This document shows, piece after piece, positions 13,085-24,142 of a DNA stretch of 64,000 nucleotides; position 1 is the stretch's first letter, and the number at the start of each line of letters is the position of its first letter. Below the pieces are notes generated by a model. That model did not search any database. It saw nothing but the letters and a program-made list of their open reading frames with translations, and was not told the DNA's origin. The translations under genes were made by a program, and so were the position numbers. This DNA comes from Chondrosia reniformis. Its lineage: Eukaryota; Porifera; Demospongiae; Chondrillida; Chondrillidae. The stretch lies in the NCBI GenBank assembly GCA_947172415.1, contig OX359189.1, positions 8,074,501-8,138,500 on the forward strand, read 5' to 3'.

Positions 13085-13278
13085 AAATCTCAGGTTTCAG
13101 AAGGCATGAAACCCCCTTCGAACTGCCAGGTTTCAAAATGTATGAAAGTATGTATAATCTTGGAAAGGGGAGCTGTTAAAAATTTGAAACCCATACATAC
13201 TTGATCATGAGCACCTTTTGAAACCTGGCTGTTCAAGATACAAATTAGTTTCATACCATTGAAACCTGAAACCGGAAA
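13085..13278. mobile_element. short inverted-repeat element (MITE-like), unit 1
   Basis: The ends read CAGGTTTCAG-AAGG-ATGAAAC and, inverted, CAGGTTTCAATGGTATGAAAC, about 21 bp with few mismatches, around roughly 150 bp of non-coding sequence. The same element is at the matching place in unit 2 (19909-20097) and is internally deleted in unit 0, so it predates the amplification. Confidence 0.55.
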
Positions 13279-13537
13279 ATTGATCCTGTGTATATATGTG
13301 CCAAACAACTCAAATTGACAGAATTATTATCATTATTATTATTGATATTGCATGTGAAATGTATATATACGTATGTCTTATTATTATCATTGTATATATA
13401 TATATTGACTCTCATAATAATAATATATATAGCCATATAATTACAAGGCATATAGAGGGTATTGAACATATACTGTTACATTCAATTGTATATTAATCAT
13501 GATCAACTTTATAGACAGTCTGTGCTCTATACATAGT

Positions 13538-15541
13538 CTATGTTGATGAGCAAACACTTTTAAGCCATTCTGTTGTAGCTGTTTCTGAGGCTGACTCGAA
13601 AGTTACTTTCTCTTCACTTGTTAACATGACTGAATGACTAGAGGCGGATTTCATTTTAGCTCCTGCAATTTGTATACTGAAAGGATGTGAAATAAGCAGA
13701 GATTTTAAGTGTACTTTAGCACATCGATGACGGCATATCAACTCTTCTCCAACGATAGCTATATATGTTGAGTACTTTTGGGATATACCAACATGGATAC
13801 TTCCTTGGTTGGTCCATGACATGTTCATGAGATAGAGAGCCCTATTCAATCGTTTTTGATCATCTATTTCACCAACAGGCCTTTTGCTAATTTCATCGAA
13901 TAAAAAACCTACAGTACATGTATACATAGGGATGACATATAAAATGCCGGAAGTACAGAATAACATGCAATTAGTAGAAGTTAATTGCTCAACAACCTAG
14001 ATTTTGTGTGCTTTCCATATAAAGTAGTTAGGACATATATAAGACAGGATATATAATGCTAGAATTGGTATTTTTATTTCTTTGATTTCTAAAAAGCAAA
14101 TTTATATGTATATTGTTAGTTCTTAGGCATACATACTGCATGTAGTCTCATGCATGCAGTATATATTCTGAATCAGCAATTTTGAAGCAAAAATTGAATG
14201 CATCCATACAGAGATTTGAATTAATTATCATGAAATACCTGTTTTTGGAGAACTTCTATAAATGGCTGTTCCTGCACACCCAGTAAATCCCCACTTTTCA
14301 TAAATGTCTCCTGGAGCATTACCACTACCCAAAACAATGTCATAATCAAAGTCTTCAAACCAATGAAATGGATCTTTTAAAACAATGGCATCTGCATCTA
14401 TAATCATTATATTCCATCCTTTGAGAAGGATATAATGTGTGAGAAGTGTACGAGCCATCCAAACTGACTCACGAGTGATTCTGTTGGACTTTAAGATGGT
14501 ACTGCATATAAAAATTTAAATTATTGCAAAATGAAAACGGTTACTTACTAAGTACACATGTGTGCATGTATGAAAAATCATACATGCCTGCTAATATATT
14601 CTGTATATAAAAAAGCCTATAGGATTCACAGAAGATCAACATAAAGAAAAAGACAAAGACTCCCAGGATCATGATCACTGATGAAGGGTGGAATTCCCAG
14701 AAATGGCTGTCTGGCCCAGTGGAGCAGAAGAAGAAAAGGAGACACCTGTATCTTCATCCAAAGCTCTCTTCAGGTTTAGTTCCCAATAGGCTTTTTAATT
14801 AGGCATTATAATTAGGCATAGCATGTAGGAAAATGGCGTACTATAGATTATTCATGCATGAAAAATCTACAACATTTTCCTATATAGGTACATGCATGCT
14901 ATATAGTCTATATATATATTCTGTAAAAAAGCCTATAAGGAACTAAACCTGCATGGGGACTATAGGAGAGAGCTTTGTACTCCTGTAATCCATGCACTCC
15001 TTCACAAAAGAACTTACCCAATCTTTAGATAAATGGAATTGATTCCCTTGCTACGAAAGTATTTGCTGTGTGGTTCATCAGTGTTTACAAGAATGACTTG
15101 ATTCAGAAGTTCTGGTACATTTTTGTTTAAATTACAAATCCAATTAACAGCTACTATGTCATAACTGTCACTGCTTATAATTATGAATACGTTCTTCTTT
15201 TTGGTGATGTCAAATATCCTTTCCAGAGTGTCATCAATGTCTCTGAAAATTGTAGCATTAAGGTAGTCTCCTCTAGTTGACCCAGGGTTAGGAATTTGTG
15301 AAGACCAATTGTAAGATTCCTTTGGCTGAGATTCTGGTACATTAGTAAGTTGAATTCTTTGTATATCTTCATCATGGTAAAGCTTCATAAAGGTGACATT
15401 TAGAATTGGCTTATATCCTCTGTTAATTGTAATAAAATAAATAAAAAATAGCAAAAACAAAGCCAACAATGTAACTCTTTGAATTCCTAGTGACAGCTTC
15501 ATTTTGAACATGGCAATGATGGTTTTGAAATTATATAACAA
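13538..15541 (-). CDS. type II membrane glycosyltransferase, copy 1
   Basis: Exons 15018-15541, 14239-14501 and 13538-13908 join in frame (385 codons); exon lengths match copies 0 and 2 apart from the N-terminus. A hydrophobic signal-anchor (LLALFLLFFIYFI) follows the conserved MFKMKLSLG start, then a luminal stem with N-glycosylation sequons (NVT, NWS, NAT). IIDADAIVLKDPF in exon 2 supplies the DxD site and DDQKRLNRAL follows in exon 3. The family is PF03407 as for copy 0. The intron between exons 1 and 2 has gained about 400 bp of dispersed repeat (14610-14960) absent from copy 0. The reading frame is intact, so it is probably functional if transcribed. Confidence 0.82.
14611..14962. mobile_element. 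interspersed fold-back repeat in the glycosyltransferase copy 1 intron
   Basis: Starts with GATTCACAGAAGATCAA, continues through GGTGGAATTCCCAGAAA and CTTCATCCAAAGCTCTCTTC, then CAGGTTTAGTTCCCAATAGG (14772 on). The last part is repeated inverted at about 14935-14960 (AGGAACTAAACCTG), making a fold-back. Family members are at 288-345, 21428-21760, 27030-27260, 37440-37690, 56530-56740 and 57610-57765. No coding capacity. Confidence 0.65.
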
Positions 15542-16545
15542 TACTGGAGCCAGCTATTATAGTTACTTTCACACTGCTGTTCATAAATATTTCTACAAAT
15601 ATATAGGAAATTTACCAATTTAACAACTCCTAAATAAAATGCTACTATTAAAGTGACATATACCAGATGGGGACTCGTGCAGAGTATATAATGTGGGGGA
15701 TCAAGCAGAGGGACATGCACAGAGGGATGCGTTTGCAATTGATGAGGTGGAGGGTGATGGCTGTGAAATAAACAAGTAGCTATTTCGAGTTTATGTATTG
15801 ACGTATAAATTAAGTGTTACAAGAGTTGCGTATGAACTCGTATTATACATTATATTATTATATAATATATATCTGTAACATGAAGCCATACCTAAATTAC
15901 GTTATGAAAACAATTAAGGGGCTGCCATAGGCACCCCTAAAAAGTGGTTACCACCATACCATACCACCATACTACTACATAGTCTGGCAGTCATTCAAGT
16001 GCAGGATTGGTTTAAATCATTGCATTGTTGTCACTTATACTTATAGTAGCTTGTTTCTTTTGGGCTGACAGATGGGGCAACACCATGCATCGGGTCTGCA
16101 GACTATGATATACGATCATATTCCTTTTTGGATGTCTTAGCGCAGCGTCTGTGTACCAGACAGATCAATGTCGGGTCGCGATCGCGCTCCTACGCGCCTT
16201 TGGCATCATTAGCGTCGAGTTTTTATAATTTCAGGGGATCTTACTGCATGTATCTTCGAGAGATTCGAGAGAATCTACTGGGAAATCCGAATCGAGAACA
16301 GTGGAGCTGATGTGCATGATCGCTAACGGCGGTCATTGGTAGGGCACAGAATGAACTCGCCTTTACTCCTGAGCTCTATTCTTGGTAGTGCATGCGTACT
16401 GTTTGACTCACTTCTTTGCCAGCTGCCTTTTCACAATCCTAATATTTCATTCCAGAATAATGGTAATTCTTAAGAAAAAAAATAGAAGGTTGTCTGGGCT
16501 AAGGGTGGTGCTTGGGCACCCCAGGCACCACCCTAGATCCGCCAC
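15542..16545. other. non-coding region upstream of glycosyltransferase copy 1
   Basis: No gene is seen. 15600-16400 is shared with the other units. 15900-16010 holds degenerate TE-like sequence, and 16490-16545 holds a GC-rich imperfect palindrome (GGGTGGTGCTTGGG / CAGGCACCACCC) resembling a decayed element end. Confidence 0.4.
16125..16345 (-). promoter_or_regulatory. candidate glycosyltransferase promoter, copy 1
   Basis: On the minus strand a CCAAT box (complement of ATTGG at 16335-16339) is followed about 110 bp downstream by TTATAAAA (complement of 16220-16228), then a CpG-dense stretch with GCGATCGCG. The same order occurs at 22970-23195. It sits about 0.7 kb from the start codon, so an untranslated exon would be needed. 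Inference only. Confidence 0.33.
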
Positions 16546-16547
16546 TG

Positions 16548-17300
16548 GTATGGAGCAATAGCATCTGGTTTAAATAACAAAGGTCATTATATATAATTGT
16601 TTACAAGTTTTAAGCTTATATAAAACATTAAAGATAGTGGGCTTTGTCCCATGGCTTCAACAAAGGTTATATATGATGCATGCCATTGTCTTACGCTGGG
16701 CGCGTTGCATAATTAGCGGGCACTCAAACATCAAAATATTAAAATATATGGTTTTTAACTTGATTGTATACTGTAGGACAGCCAAGGCATCCAGCTTAAC
16801 GGTATTAACACTTTGGATCGTTCAGAAAATTGTGGAATAGTATATATTTGTCAGTATGGAACAATAGTATCTGGTTTAAATAACAAAGGTCATTATATAT
16901 AATTTACAAGTTTTAAGCTTATATAAAACATTAAAGACTTTGTCCCATGGCTTCAACAAAGGTTATATAGGATGCATGCCATTGTCTTACGCTGGGCGCG
17001 TTGCATAATTAGCGGGCACTCAAACATCAAAATATTAAAATATATGGTTTTTAACTTGATTGTATACTGAAGGACAGCCAAGGCATCCAGCTTAACGGTA
17101 TTAACACTTTGGATCGTTCAGAATATTGTGGAATAGTATATATTTGTCAGTATGGAACAATAGTATCTGGTTTAAATAACAAAGGTCATTATATATAATT
17201 TACAAGTTTTAAGCTTATATAAAACATTAAAGACAGTGGGCTTTGTCCCGTGGCTTCAACAAAGGTTATATATGATGCATACCATTGTCTTTGACACAAT
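16548..17300. repeat. tandem repeat, about 300-bp unit, about 2.5 copies
   Basis: Units start near 16548, 16853 and 17151 with GTATGGARCAATAG and contain TAACAAAGGTCATTATATAT, GCGCGTTGCATAATTAGCGG and GGCATCCAGCTTAACGGT. Unit 2 of the large block has only one partial copy (about 23461-23750), so copy number differs between the paralogous segments. Non-coding. Confidence 0.8.
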
Positions 17301-17394
17301 TTTTGCCACCCTACTTTTTGACAGATTGTGCCACCTCTGCTTAATTAATAAGTACTACAAATTTGAGAATACAGTGTGCATAATAATTATCTGG

Positions 17395-17640
17395 TGTTCA
17401 TTATAATTACTTGTTGACTGAAGAAGACCCCCAGGTCAAAACGTTTGACCAAGAACCCAAGAACCAAACTGCGTTTCTAAACGCTCATAAAGCCGAAGGA
17501 TGTACCATCCCAAAGATAAGTTTGATGCAGTTAGAAGGAATTCTTATTCTATTATGTTTATTACTTGTTATGTCACTATCTACATTAAAACAAGAAAATG
17601 CAGTAAACACAAACAGTTGGTAGTAAACAGTAGTGTCACT
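17395..17640 (+). mobile_element. Penelope-type end remnant (GAAGAAGACC...CAAAACGTTT), unit 1
   Basis: CTGAAGAAGACCCCCAGGTC followed by AAAACGTTTGACC is a degenerate form of the hammerhead-like core seen at 4592-4866; the downstream text (AGTTAGAAGGAATTCTTATT) recurs at 33460-33490. The copy in unit 2 is at 23870-24080. Short ORFs across it are chance. Confidence 0.45.
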
Positions 17641-17689
17641 GGGTCTGCTGGAAATATGTTAAGTGTCTTGTGCGGGCGGTGGTTATACT

Positions 17690-18511
17690 TCACTCCATAT
17701 GGCTGTGATTGGCAATATTTCTTGAAGAAAATCCATTAGATGAGTGAATATTTCCATTTGGACAAGTCATACTTTTAACTAAATCAAGGGGTGACTTGCC
17801 TTCAAATGCTGAGGGATGACGAAATGATCCTCCAATTCTATCCCATAATGTAAAGAACTGCCCATAGTTGTAATTGTAAAACAGGTGATGATCAGTATGG
17901 TGGGCCGAGCCATTGATAAATGGCCGCAGCAGGGCTGGCACACGGTAATCACCGTCATGAATTGATACAGTCCAGACATTCACAAATACAAACAGTAAAA
18001 GATATAGCACTTTGTGAAGTGGAAAAATAAATGGATATATGTGGTATGGAGTACTCTGCAAGAAGCCATCCAAGGGATGAAAGGCGTGACTGACGAATGG
18101 CGTGGGAACCTTCCACTTATGATGAGGTTTGTGTATACGTTTGTAGAGCATTGGATGATGCAGACAGCGGTGGATCCAGTATATGAGGCAATCGGTAAAC
18201 ATGAGAAACGTAACAGCACTGACAACCAATCCCAAGTAGCCCGCCCAGCTGTCCACTCCGCTGTACAGCTTCGAGTAGCCACGCACTTCTAACAGAAATG
18301 CAATACTTGTTAAAAGAGACATTCCTGGAATGGACTTCAGAGTGTACTGGATTTCCAGTCGAACTTGATTCTTCAGATATTGAGGGTGAAGCATATGTCG
18401 CTTGTCGAAAATGAACATGTAGCTAAGAGAGGCGGTAATTAGATAGAGCAATGCTCCTCCCAGACTGGTAATTAAGAAGATACTAAGAATCTGTCGCCGA
18501 ATGTCATCTTC
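17690..18511 (-). pseudogene. SC5D: lathosterol oxidase (sterol C5-desaturase), 5'-truncated copy
   Basis: From the stop at 17690 to 18511 this is a near-identical copy of the full SC5D at 24143-25093, with all three histidine boxes (HRCLHH, HKPHH, HHTDHH). Homology stops abruptly at 18511, inside the codons for PEDDIRRQ, so about the first 45 residues are missing. Immediately upstream is the proline-rich exon of a RhoGEF tail copy in another frame (reads DQKMTFGDRF). The first usable methionine (18451) would delete the N-terminal part and half of the first membrane helix. Probably a duplication by-product. The open frame is otherwise clean, which implies a recent event, purifying selection or an assembly fold. 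Confidence 0.82.
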
Positions 18512-18517
18512 TGGTCA

Positions 18518-18668
18518 GTGGGAGGAGGATCAGTAGTAGAAGGGTCAGCGGTAGAAGGGTCAGTGGGAGGAGGGTCAGTGAGAGGAGGATCAGTGGGAGA
18601 AGGGTCAGTGGGAGGAGGGTCAGTGGGAGGAGGGTCAGTGGGAGGAGGATCAATGGGAGGAGGTGGTG
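18518..18668. repeat. 15-bp coding minisatellite (Pro-Pro-Thr-Asp-Pro), unit 2
   Basis: Units of TCAGTGGGAGGAGGG encode PPPTD repeats on the minus strand. The third copy (25700-25880) has more and different units, including PPPID. The array is probably the recombination substrate of the SC5D junction. Confidence 0.8.
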
Positions 18669-18807
18669 GAACATCATTAAGATCACTGGAGGATGATGTC
18701 TGAGATAAGTATTTGTAAAAGGTATCCTTGTTTCCTGCAAGACACAAGGTTAAGAGTAACAACAGAGACCTGGACCTGGTACACAAGGCAGAGTATCTTT
18801 TAGAAAA

Positions 18808-18952
18808 TATAGTAACATTATTGGGGATTGAGAACTTCACTAGCCAAAAAATCGAGGGACAGATGTCGATTGTCACCAAATTTACCAAACGATTTGGCCC
18901 AATCTCTCCCTAGATTTCCTAGCTTGGCTAGTGAAATTCTCAATCCCCAATC
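18808..18952. mobile_element. hairpin element inside the RhoGEF tail intron, unit 2
   Basis: TTGGGGATTGAGAACTTCAC at the left and the inverse of AATTCTCAATCCCCAA at the right form about 28-bp inverted ends around about 85 bp. It is also at 26040-26167 in the functional gene. In unit 1 only one end remains (about 12075-12100), and that copy lacks the adjacent exon. Confidence 0.6.
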
Positions 18953-19908
18953 ATGTCTACACCTAGCCTTATAACAATATGCAATGTGTTTTGTGGACAC
19001 ATACGTATATATATATATATACAACACATACCACCTTGATGTCCATTAGTGGTGATTGATATTGTAGGTTCGTTTGTAACTCTATTTGGCTCCTCTGATA
19101 CATCAGCAAACAAGGGAGGTGGAGCTACTAAGCTACCTTCATCTTCTCCATCATAGGACACAAAGCTGCTCAGGCTGGTGAAACTGTTTTCTAAAGAAAG
19201 AAGCCTCGAAACTATAGCTAAATGTTTATCATCATTTTCAATGGAATTGAAAGCAGACTCCTCATCTGTTGGGAAAGTATCTGATGGAGGAAGAGGAGGA
19301 GATGGCAAGTCTTCTACTTCATCTATAGCATCTTTGGGACCCATTCCCTCAATAGGATCAGCAGCCTGTTGTGGCCTTTCCTGTTCACCATCTTCTTGCA
19401 GCTCTGTAACTACCAGATCAGGTGATGAAATATCCTCTCCATCCTGATTGGACAGAGGCAGTTCAAACATGGCCACTCCCGGTAATGAGGCTATTAAAGG
19501 CTCCGAGTCCTCATTCTCTGTTACAGAAGATGATGATGACTTATCAAACTCCTTACCCTCTGACAGGATGTGGGAGTCCATATATAGCAATTACAGCATC
19601 CTACAGAAGTGTAATACAACCCCTTCAAAATGAGGAGAAACACTTTGAATACAATTATTACAATTTTAAAGGTGTCTGCAGTCATGTTGTTGTGATGCAA
19701 TCTCTTTACCCCACTTATATATTGGTATATATTATTTGATTGCTGTTGTGATGCATTATTCGGTATTCTCTTTACCTGTCGCTGCGCATCTTGAGTAGCT
19801 AACAATAAATAATTCATAGCTTCACTACACGTGTCCTAACTGTCTTTTACAAGTGCATCACTTCCAATCAGCAGTCCTGTCTTGTTCGTTGACTTCACAG
19901 AACCAAAT

Positions 19909-20097
19909 CTCAGGTTTCAGAAGGCATGAAACCCCCTTCGAACTGCCAGGTTTCAAAATGTATGAAAGTATGTATAATCTTGGAAAGGGGAGCTGTTAAA
20001 AATTTGAAACCCATACATACTTGATCATGAGCACCTTTTGAAACCTGGCTGTCCAAGATACAAATTAGTTTCATACCATTGAAACCTGAAACCGGAA
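19909..20097. mobile_element. short inverted-repeat element (MITE-like), unit 2
   Basis: Same GGTTTCAG-ended element as at 13085-13278, almost identical in sequence and position relative to the glycosyltransferase. Confidence 0.55.
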
Positions 20098-20357
20098 AAT
20101 TGATCCTGTGTATATATGTGCCAAACAACTCAAATTGACAGAATTATTATCATTATTATTATTGATATTGCATGTGAAATGTATATATACGTATGTCTTA
20201 TTATTATCATTGTATATATATATATTGACTCTTATAATAATAATATATATAGCCATTTAATTACAAGGCATATAGAGGGTATTGAACATATACTGTTACA
20301 TTCAATTGTATATTAATCATGATCAACTTTATAGACAGTCTGTGCTCTATACATAGT

Positions 20358-22348
20358 CTATGTTGATGAGCAAACACTTTTAAGCCATTCTGTTGTAGCT
20401 GTTTCTGAGGCTGACTCAAAAGTTACTTTCTCTTCATTTGTTAACAAGACTGAATGATTTGAGGCAGATTCTATTTTAGCTCCTGCAATTTGTATACTGA
20501 AAGGATGTGAAATAAGCAGAGATTTTAAGTGTACTTTAGCACATCGATGACGGCATATCAACTCTTCTCCAACGATAGCTATATATGTTGAGTACTTTTG
20601 GGATATACCAACATGGATACTTCCTTGGTTGGTCCATGACATGTTCATGAGATAGAGAGCCCTATTCAATCGTCTTTGATCTGATATTTCACCAACAGGC
20701 CTTTTGCTAAGTTCATCGAATAAAAATCCTACAGTACATGTATACATAGGGATGACATATAAAATGCCCGGAAGTACAGGATAACATGCAATTAGTAGAA
20801 GTTAATTGCTCAACAACCTAGATTTTGTGTGCTTTCCATATACAGTAGTTAGGACATATATAAGACAGGATATATAATGCTGGAATTGGTATATTTATTT
20901 CATTGATTTCTAAAAAGCAAATTTATATGTATATTGTTAGTTCTTAGGCATACATACTGCATGTAGTCTCATGCATGCAGTATATATTCTGAATCAGCAA
21001 TTTTGAAGCAAAAATTGAATGCATCCATACAGAGATTTGAATTAATTATCATGAAATACCTGTTTTTGGAGAACTTCTATAAATGGCTGTTCCTGCACAC
21101 CCAGTAAATCCCCACTTTTTATAAATGTCTCCTGGAGCATTACCACTACCCAAAACAATGTCATAATCAAAGTCTTCAAACCAATGAAATGGATCTTTTA
21201 AAACAATGGCATCTGCATCTATAATCATTATATTCCATCCTTTGAGAAGGATATAATGTGTGAGAAGTGTACGAGCCATCCAAACTGCCTGACGGGTGAT
21301 TTCATTGGACTTTAAGATTGAACTGCATATACATAAGATAAAAATTTAAATTTTTACTTACTAAGTACACATGTGTGCATGTATGAAAAATCATACATGC
21401 ATGCTAATATATTCTGTAAAAAAGCCGATAGGATTCACAGAAGATCAACATAAAGAAAAAGACAAAGACTCCCAGGATCATGATCACTGATGAAGGGTGG
21501 AATTCCCAGAAATGGCTGTCTGGCCCAGTGGAGCAGAAGAAGAAAAGGAGACACCTGTATCTTCATCCAAAGCTCTCTTCAGGTTTAGTTCCCAATAGGC
21601 TTTTTAATTAGGCATTATAATTAGGCATAGCATGTAGGAAAATGGCGTACTATAGATTATTAATGCATGAAAAATCTACATTTTCCTATATACATGCATG
21701 CTATATAGTCTATATATATATATTCTGTAAAAAAGCCTATAAGGAACTAAACCTGCATGGGGACTATAGGAGAGAGCTTTGTACTCCTGTAATCCATGCA
21801 CTCCTTCACAAAAGAACTTACCCAATCTTTAGATAAATGGAATTGATTCCCTTGCTACGAAAGTACTTGCTGTGTGGTTCATCAGTGTTTACAAGAATAA
21901 CTTGATTCAGAAGTTCTGGTACATTTTTGTTTAAATTACAAATCCAATTAACAGCTACTATGTCATAACTGTCACTGCTTATAATTATGAATGTGTTCCT
22001 CTTTTTGGTGATGTCAAATATCCTTTCCAGAGTGTCATCAATGTCTCTGAAAATTGTAGCATTAAGGTAGTCTCCTCTAGTTGACCCAGGGTTAGGAATT
22101 TGTGAAGACCAATTGTAAGATTCCTTTGGCTGAGATTCTGGTACATTAGTAAGTTGAATTCTTTGTAATATATCTTCATCATGGTAAAGCTTCAAATAGG
22201 TGACATTTAGAATTGGCTTATATCCTCTGTTAATTGTAATAAAATAAATAAAAAATAGCAAAAACAAAGCCAACAATGTAACTCTTCGAATTCCTAGTGA
22301 CAGCTTCATTTTGAACATGGCAATGATGGTTTTGAAATTATATAACAA
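20358..22348 (-). CDS. type II membrane glycosyltransferase, copy 2
   Basis: Exons 21822-22348, 21060-21322 and 20358-20728 join in frame (386 codons). Signal-anchor, luminal stem, DADAIVLKDP site and GCAGTAIYRSSPKTG are as in copy 1. Exon 3 reads SDQRRLNRAL where copies 0 and 1 have DDQKRLN, and differs at several more positions near the C-terminus (ESASNHSVLLTNEE). One extra residue lies in the stem (DEDILQRIQ). Exon 2 is nearly identical to copy 1, so divergence is uneven along the gene. No break is seen. Function is assigned by family (PF03407) only. Confidence 0.82.
21420..21762. mobile_element. interspersed fold-back repeat in the glycosyltransferase copy 2 intron
   Basis: Same insertion as at 14611-14962, in the same intron, so it was present before these two units separated. 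Copy 0 lacks it. Confidence 0.65.
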
Positions 22349-24142
22349 TACTGGAGCCAGCTATTATAGTTACTTTCACACTGCTGTTCATAAATATTTC
22401 TACAAATATATAGGAAATTTACCAATTTAACAACTCCTAAATAAAATGCTACTATTAAAGTGACATATACCAGATGGGGACTCGTGCAGAGTATATAATG
22501 TGGGGGATCAAGCAGAGGGACATGCACAGAGGGATGCGTTTGCAATTGATGAGGTGGAGGGTGATGGCTGTGAAATAAACAAGTATATAGCTATTTCGAA
22601 TTCGAGTTTATGTATTGACGTATAAATTAAGTGTTACAAGAGTTGCGTATGAACTCGTATTATACATTATATTTCCGTAACATGAAGCCATTCCTAAATC
22701 ACGTTATGAAAACAATATAGGCCTAAAAAGTGGTTACCACCATACCATACTACCATACTACTGCATAGTCTGGCAGTCATTCAAGTGCAGGACCGGTTTA
22801 AATCATTTCTTGTTTCATACTCATATACCATCTTAAAATTCCCTTAGCACTCTTATAGCATTGTTGTCACTTAGTCTATACTTATAGTAGACTACTCGCT
22901 TGTTTCTTTTGGGCTGACAGATAGGGCAACACCGTGCATCGGGTCTGCAGACTATGGTATACGATCATATTCCTTTTGGGATGTCTTAGCGCAGCGTCTG
23001 TGTACCAGACAGATCAATGTCAGGTCGCGATCGCGCTCCTACGCGCCTTTGGCATCATTAGCGTCGAGTTTTTATAATTTCAGGGGATCTTACTGCATGT
23101 ATCTTCGAGAGATTCGAGAGAATCTACTGGGAAATCCGAATCGAGAACAGTGGAGCTGATGTGCATGATCGCTAACGGCGGTCATTGGTCGGGTATATAG
23201 AATGAACTCGCCTTTACTCCTGAGCTCTATTCTTGGTAGTGCATGCGTACTGTTTGACTCACTTCTTTGCTGCCTTTTTACAATCCTAATAGTTCATTCC
23301 AGATTGCTTGAGGAATAATTCTTCGTCATATAATGCATACTTATAAACGCGCTATAAGAATGCAAAAACTACATTCCAAGCATGCATGATACTCCTAGCT
23401 GGCTTCGGTTTGTCAGATATATATGGACCGGTATAAATTCCTTATACATCTCAGCACTAAAATTGCATAATTAGCGCGGGCACTCAAACATCAAAATATT
23501 AAAATATATGGTTTTTAACTTGATTGTATACTGTAGGACAGCCAAAGCATCCAGCTTAACGGTAATAACACTTTGGATCGTTCAGAAAATTGTGGAATAG
23601 TATATATTTGTCAGTATGGAACAATAGTATCTGGTTTAAATAACAAAGGTCATTATATATAACTGTTTACAAGTTTTAAGCTTATATAAAACATTAAAGA
23701 CAGTGGGCTTTGTCCCGTGGCTTCAACAAAGGTTATATATGATGTATGCCATTGTCTTTGACACAATTTTTGCCACCCTACTTTTTGACAGATTGTCCCA
23801 CCTCTGCTTAATTAATAAGTACTACAAATTTGAGAATACAGTGTGCATAATATCTGGTGTTCATTACTTGTTGACTGAAGAAGACCCCCAGGTCAAAACG
23901 TTTGACCAAGAACCCAAGAACCAAACTGCGTTTCTAAAAGCTCATAAAGCCGAAGGATGTACCATCCCAAAGATAAGTTTGATGCAGTTAGAAGGAATTC
24001 TTATTCTATTATGTTTATTACTTGTTATGTCACTATCTACATTAAAACAAGAAAATGCAGTAAACACAAACAGTTGGTAGTAAACAGTAGTGTCACTGGG
24101 TCTGCTGGAAATATGTTAAGTGTCTTGTGCGGGCGTTATACT
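22349..24142. other. non-coding region between glycosyltransferase copy 2 and SC5D
   Basis: No gene is seen. 22970-23195 repeats the candidate promoter block. 23461-23750 is a single unit of the 300-bp repeat. 23870-24080 is the Penelope-type remnant. 24085-24142 is the SC5D 3' flank, shared with unit 1. Confidence 0.45.
22970..23195 (-). promoter_or_regulatory. candidate glycosyltransferase promoter, copy 2
   Basis: Near-identical to 16125-16345: inverted CCAAT (ATTGG at about 23183), TTATAAAA on the minus strand at about 23070, and a CpG-rich core with GCGATCGCG. Confidence 0.33.

Larger units (their letters stand above)
18512..19655 (-). pseudogene. RhoGEF C-terminal exons, unit 2 copy, truncated in the proline-rich exon
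   Basis: The acidic exon (19590 to about 19045), its intron, and the start of the last exon (acceptor CTTGCAG at about 18735, [20 protein letters not shown], then PPTD repeats) match the RhoGEF 3' end. At 18512 the exon breaks into SC5D sequence. The 4-base ATAT insertion before the acidic exon ATG is shared with unit 1 and introduces an early stop if entered by splicing. No upstream RhoGEF exons are present. Confidence 0.75.
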
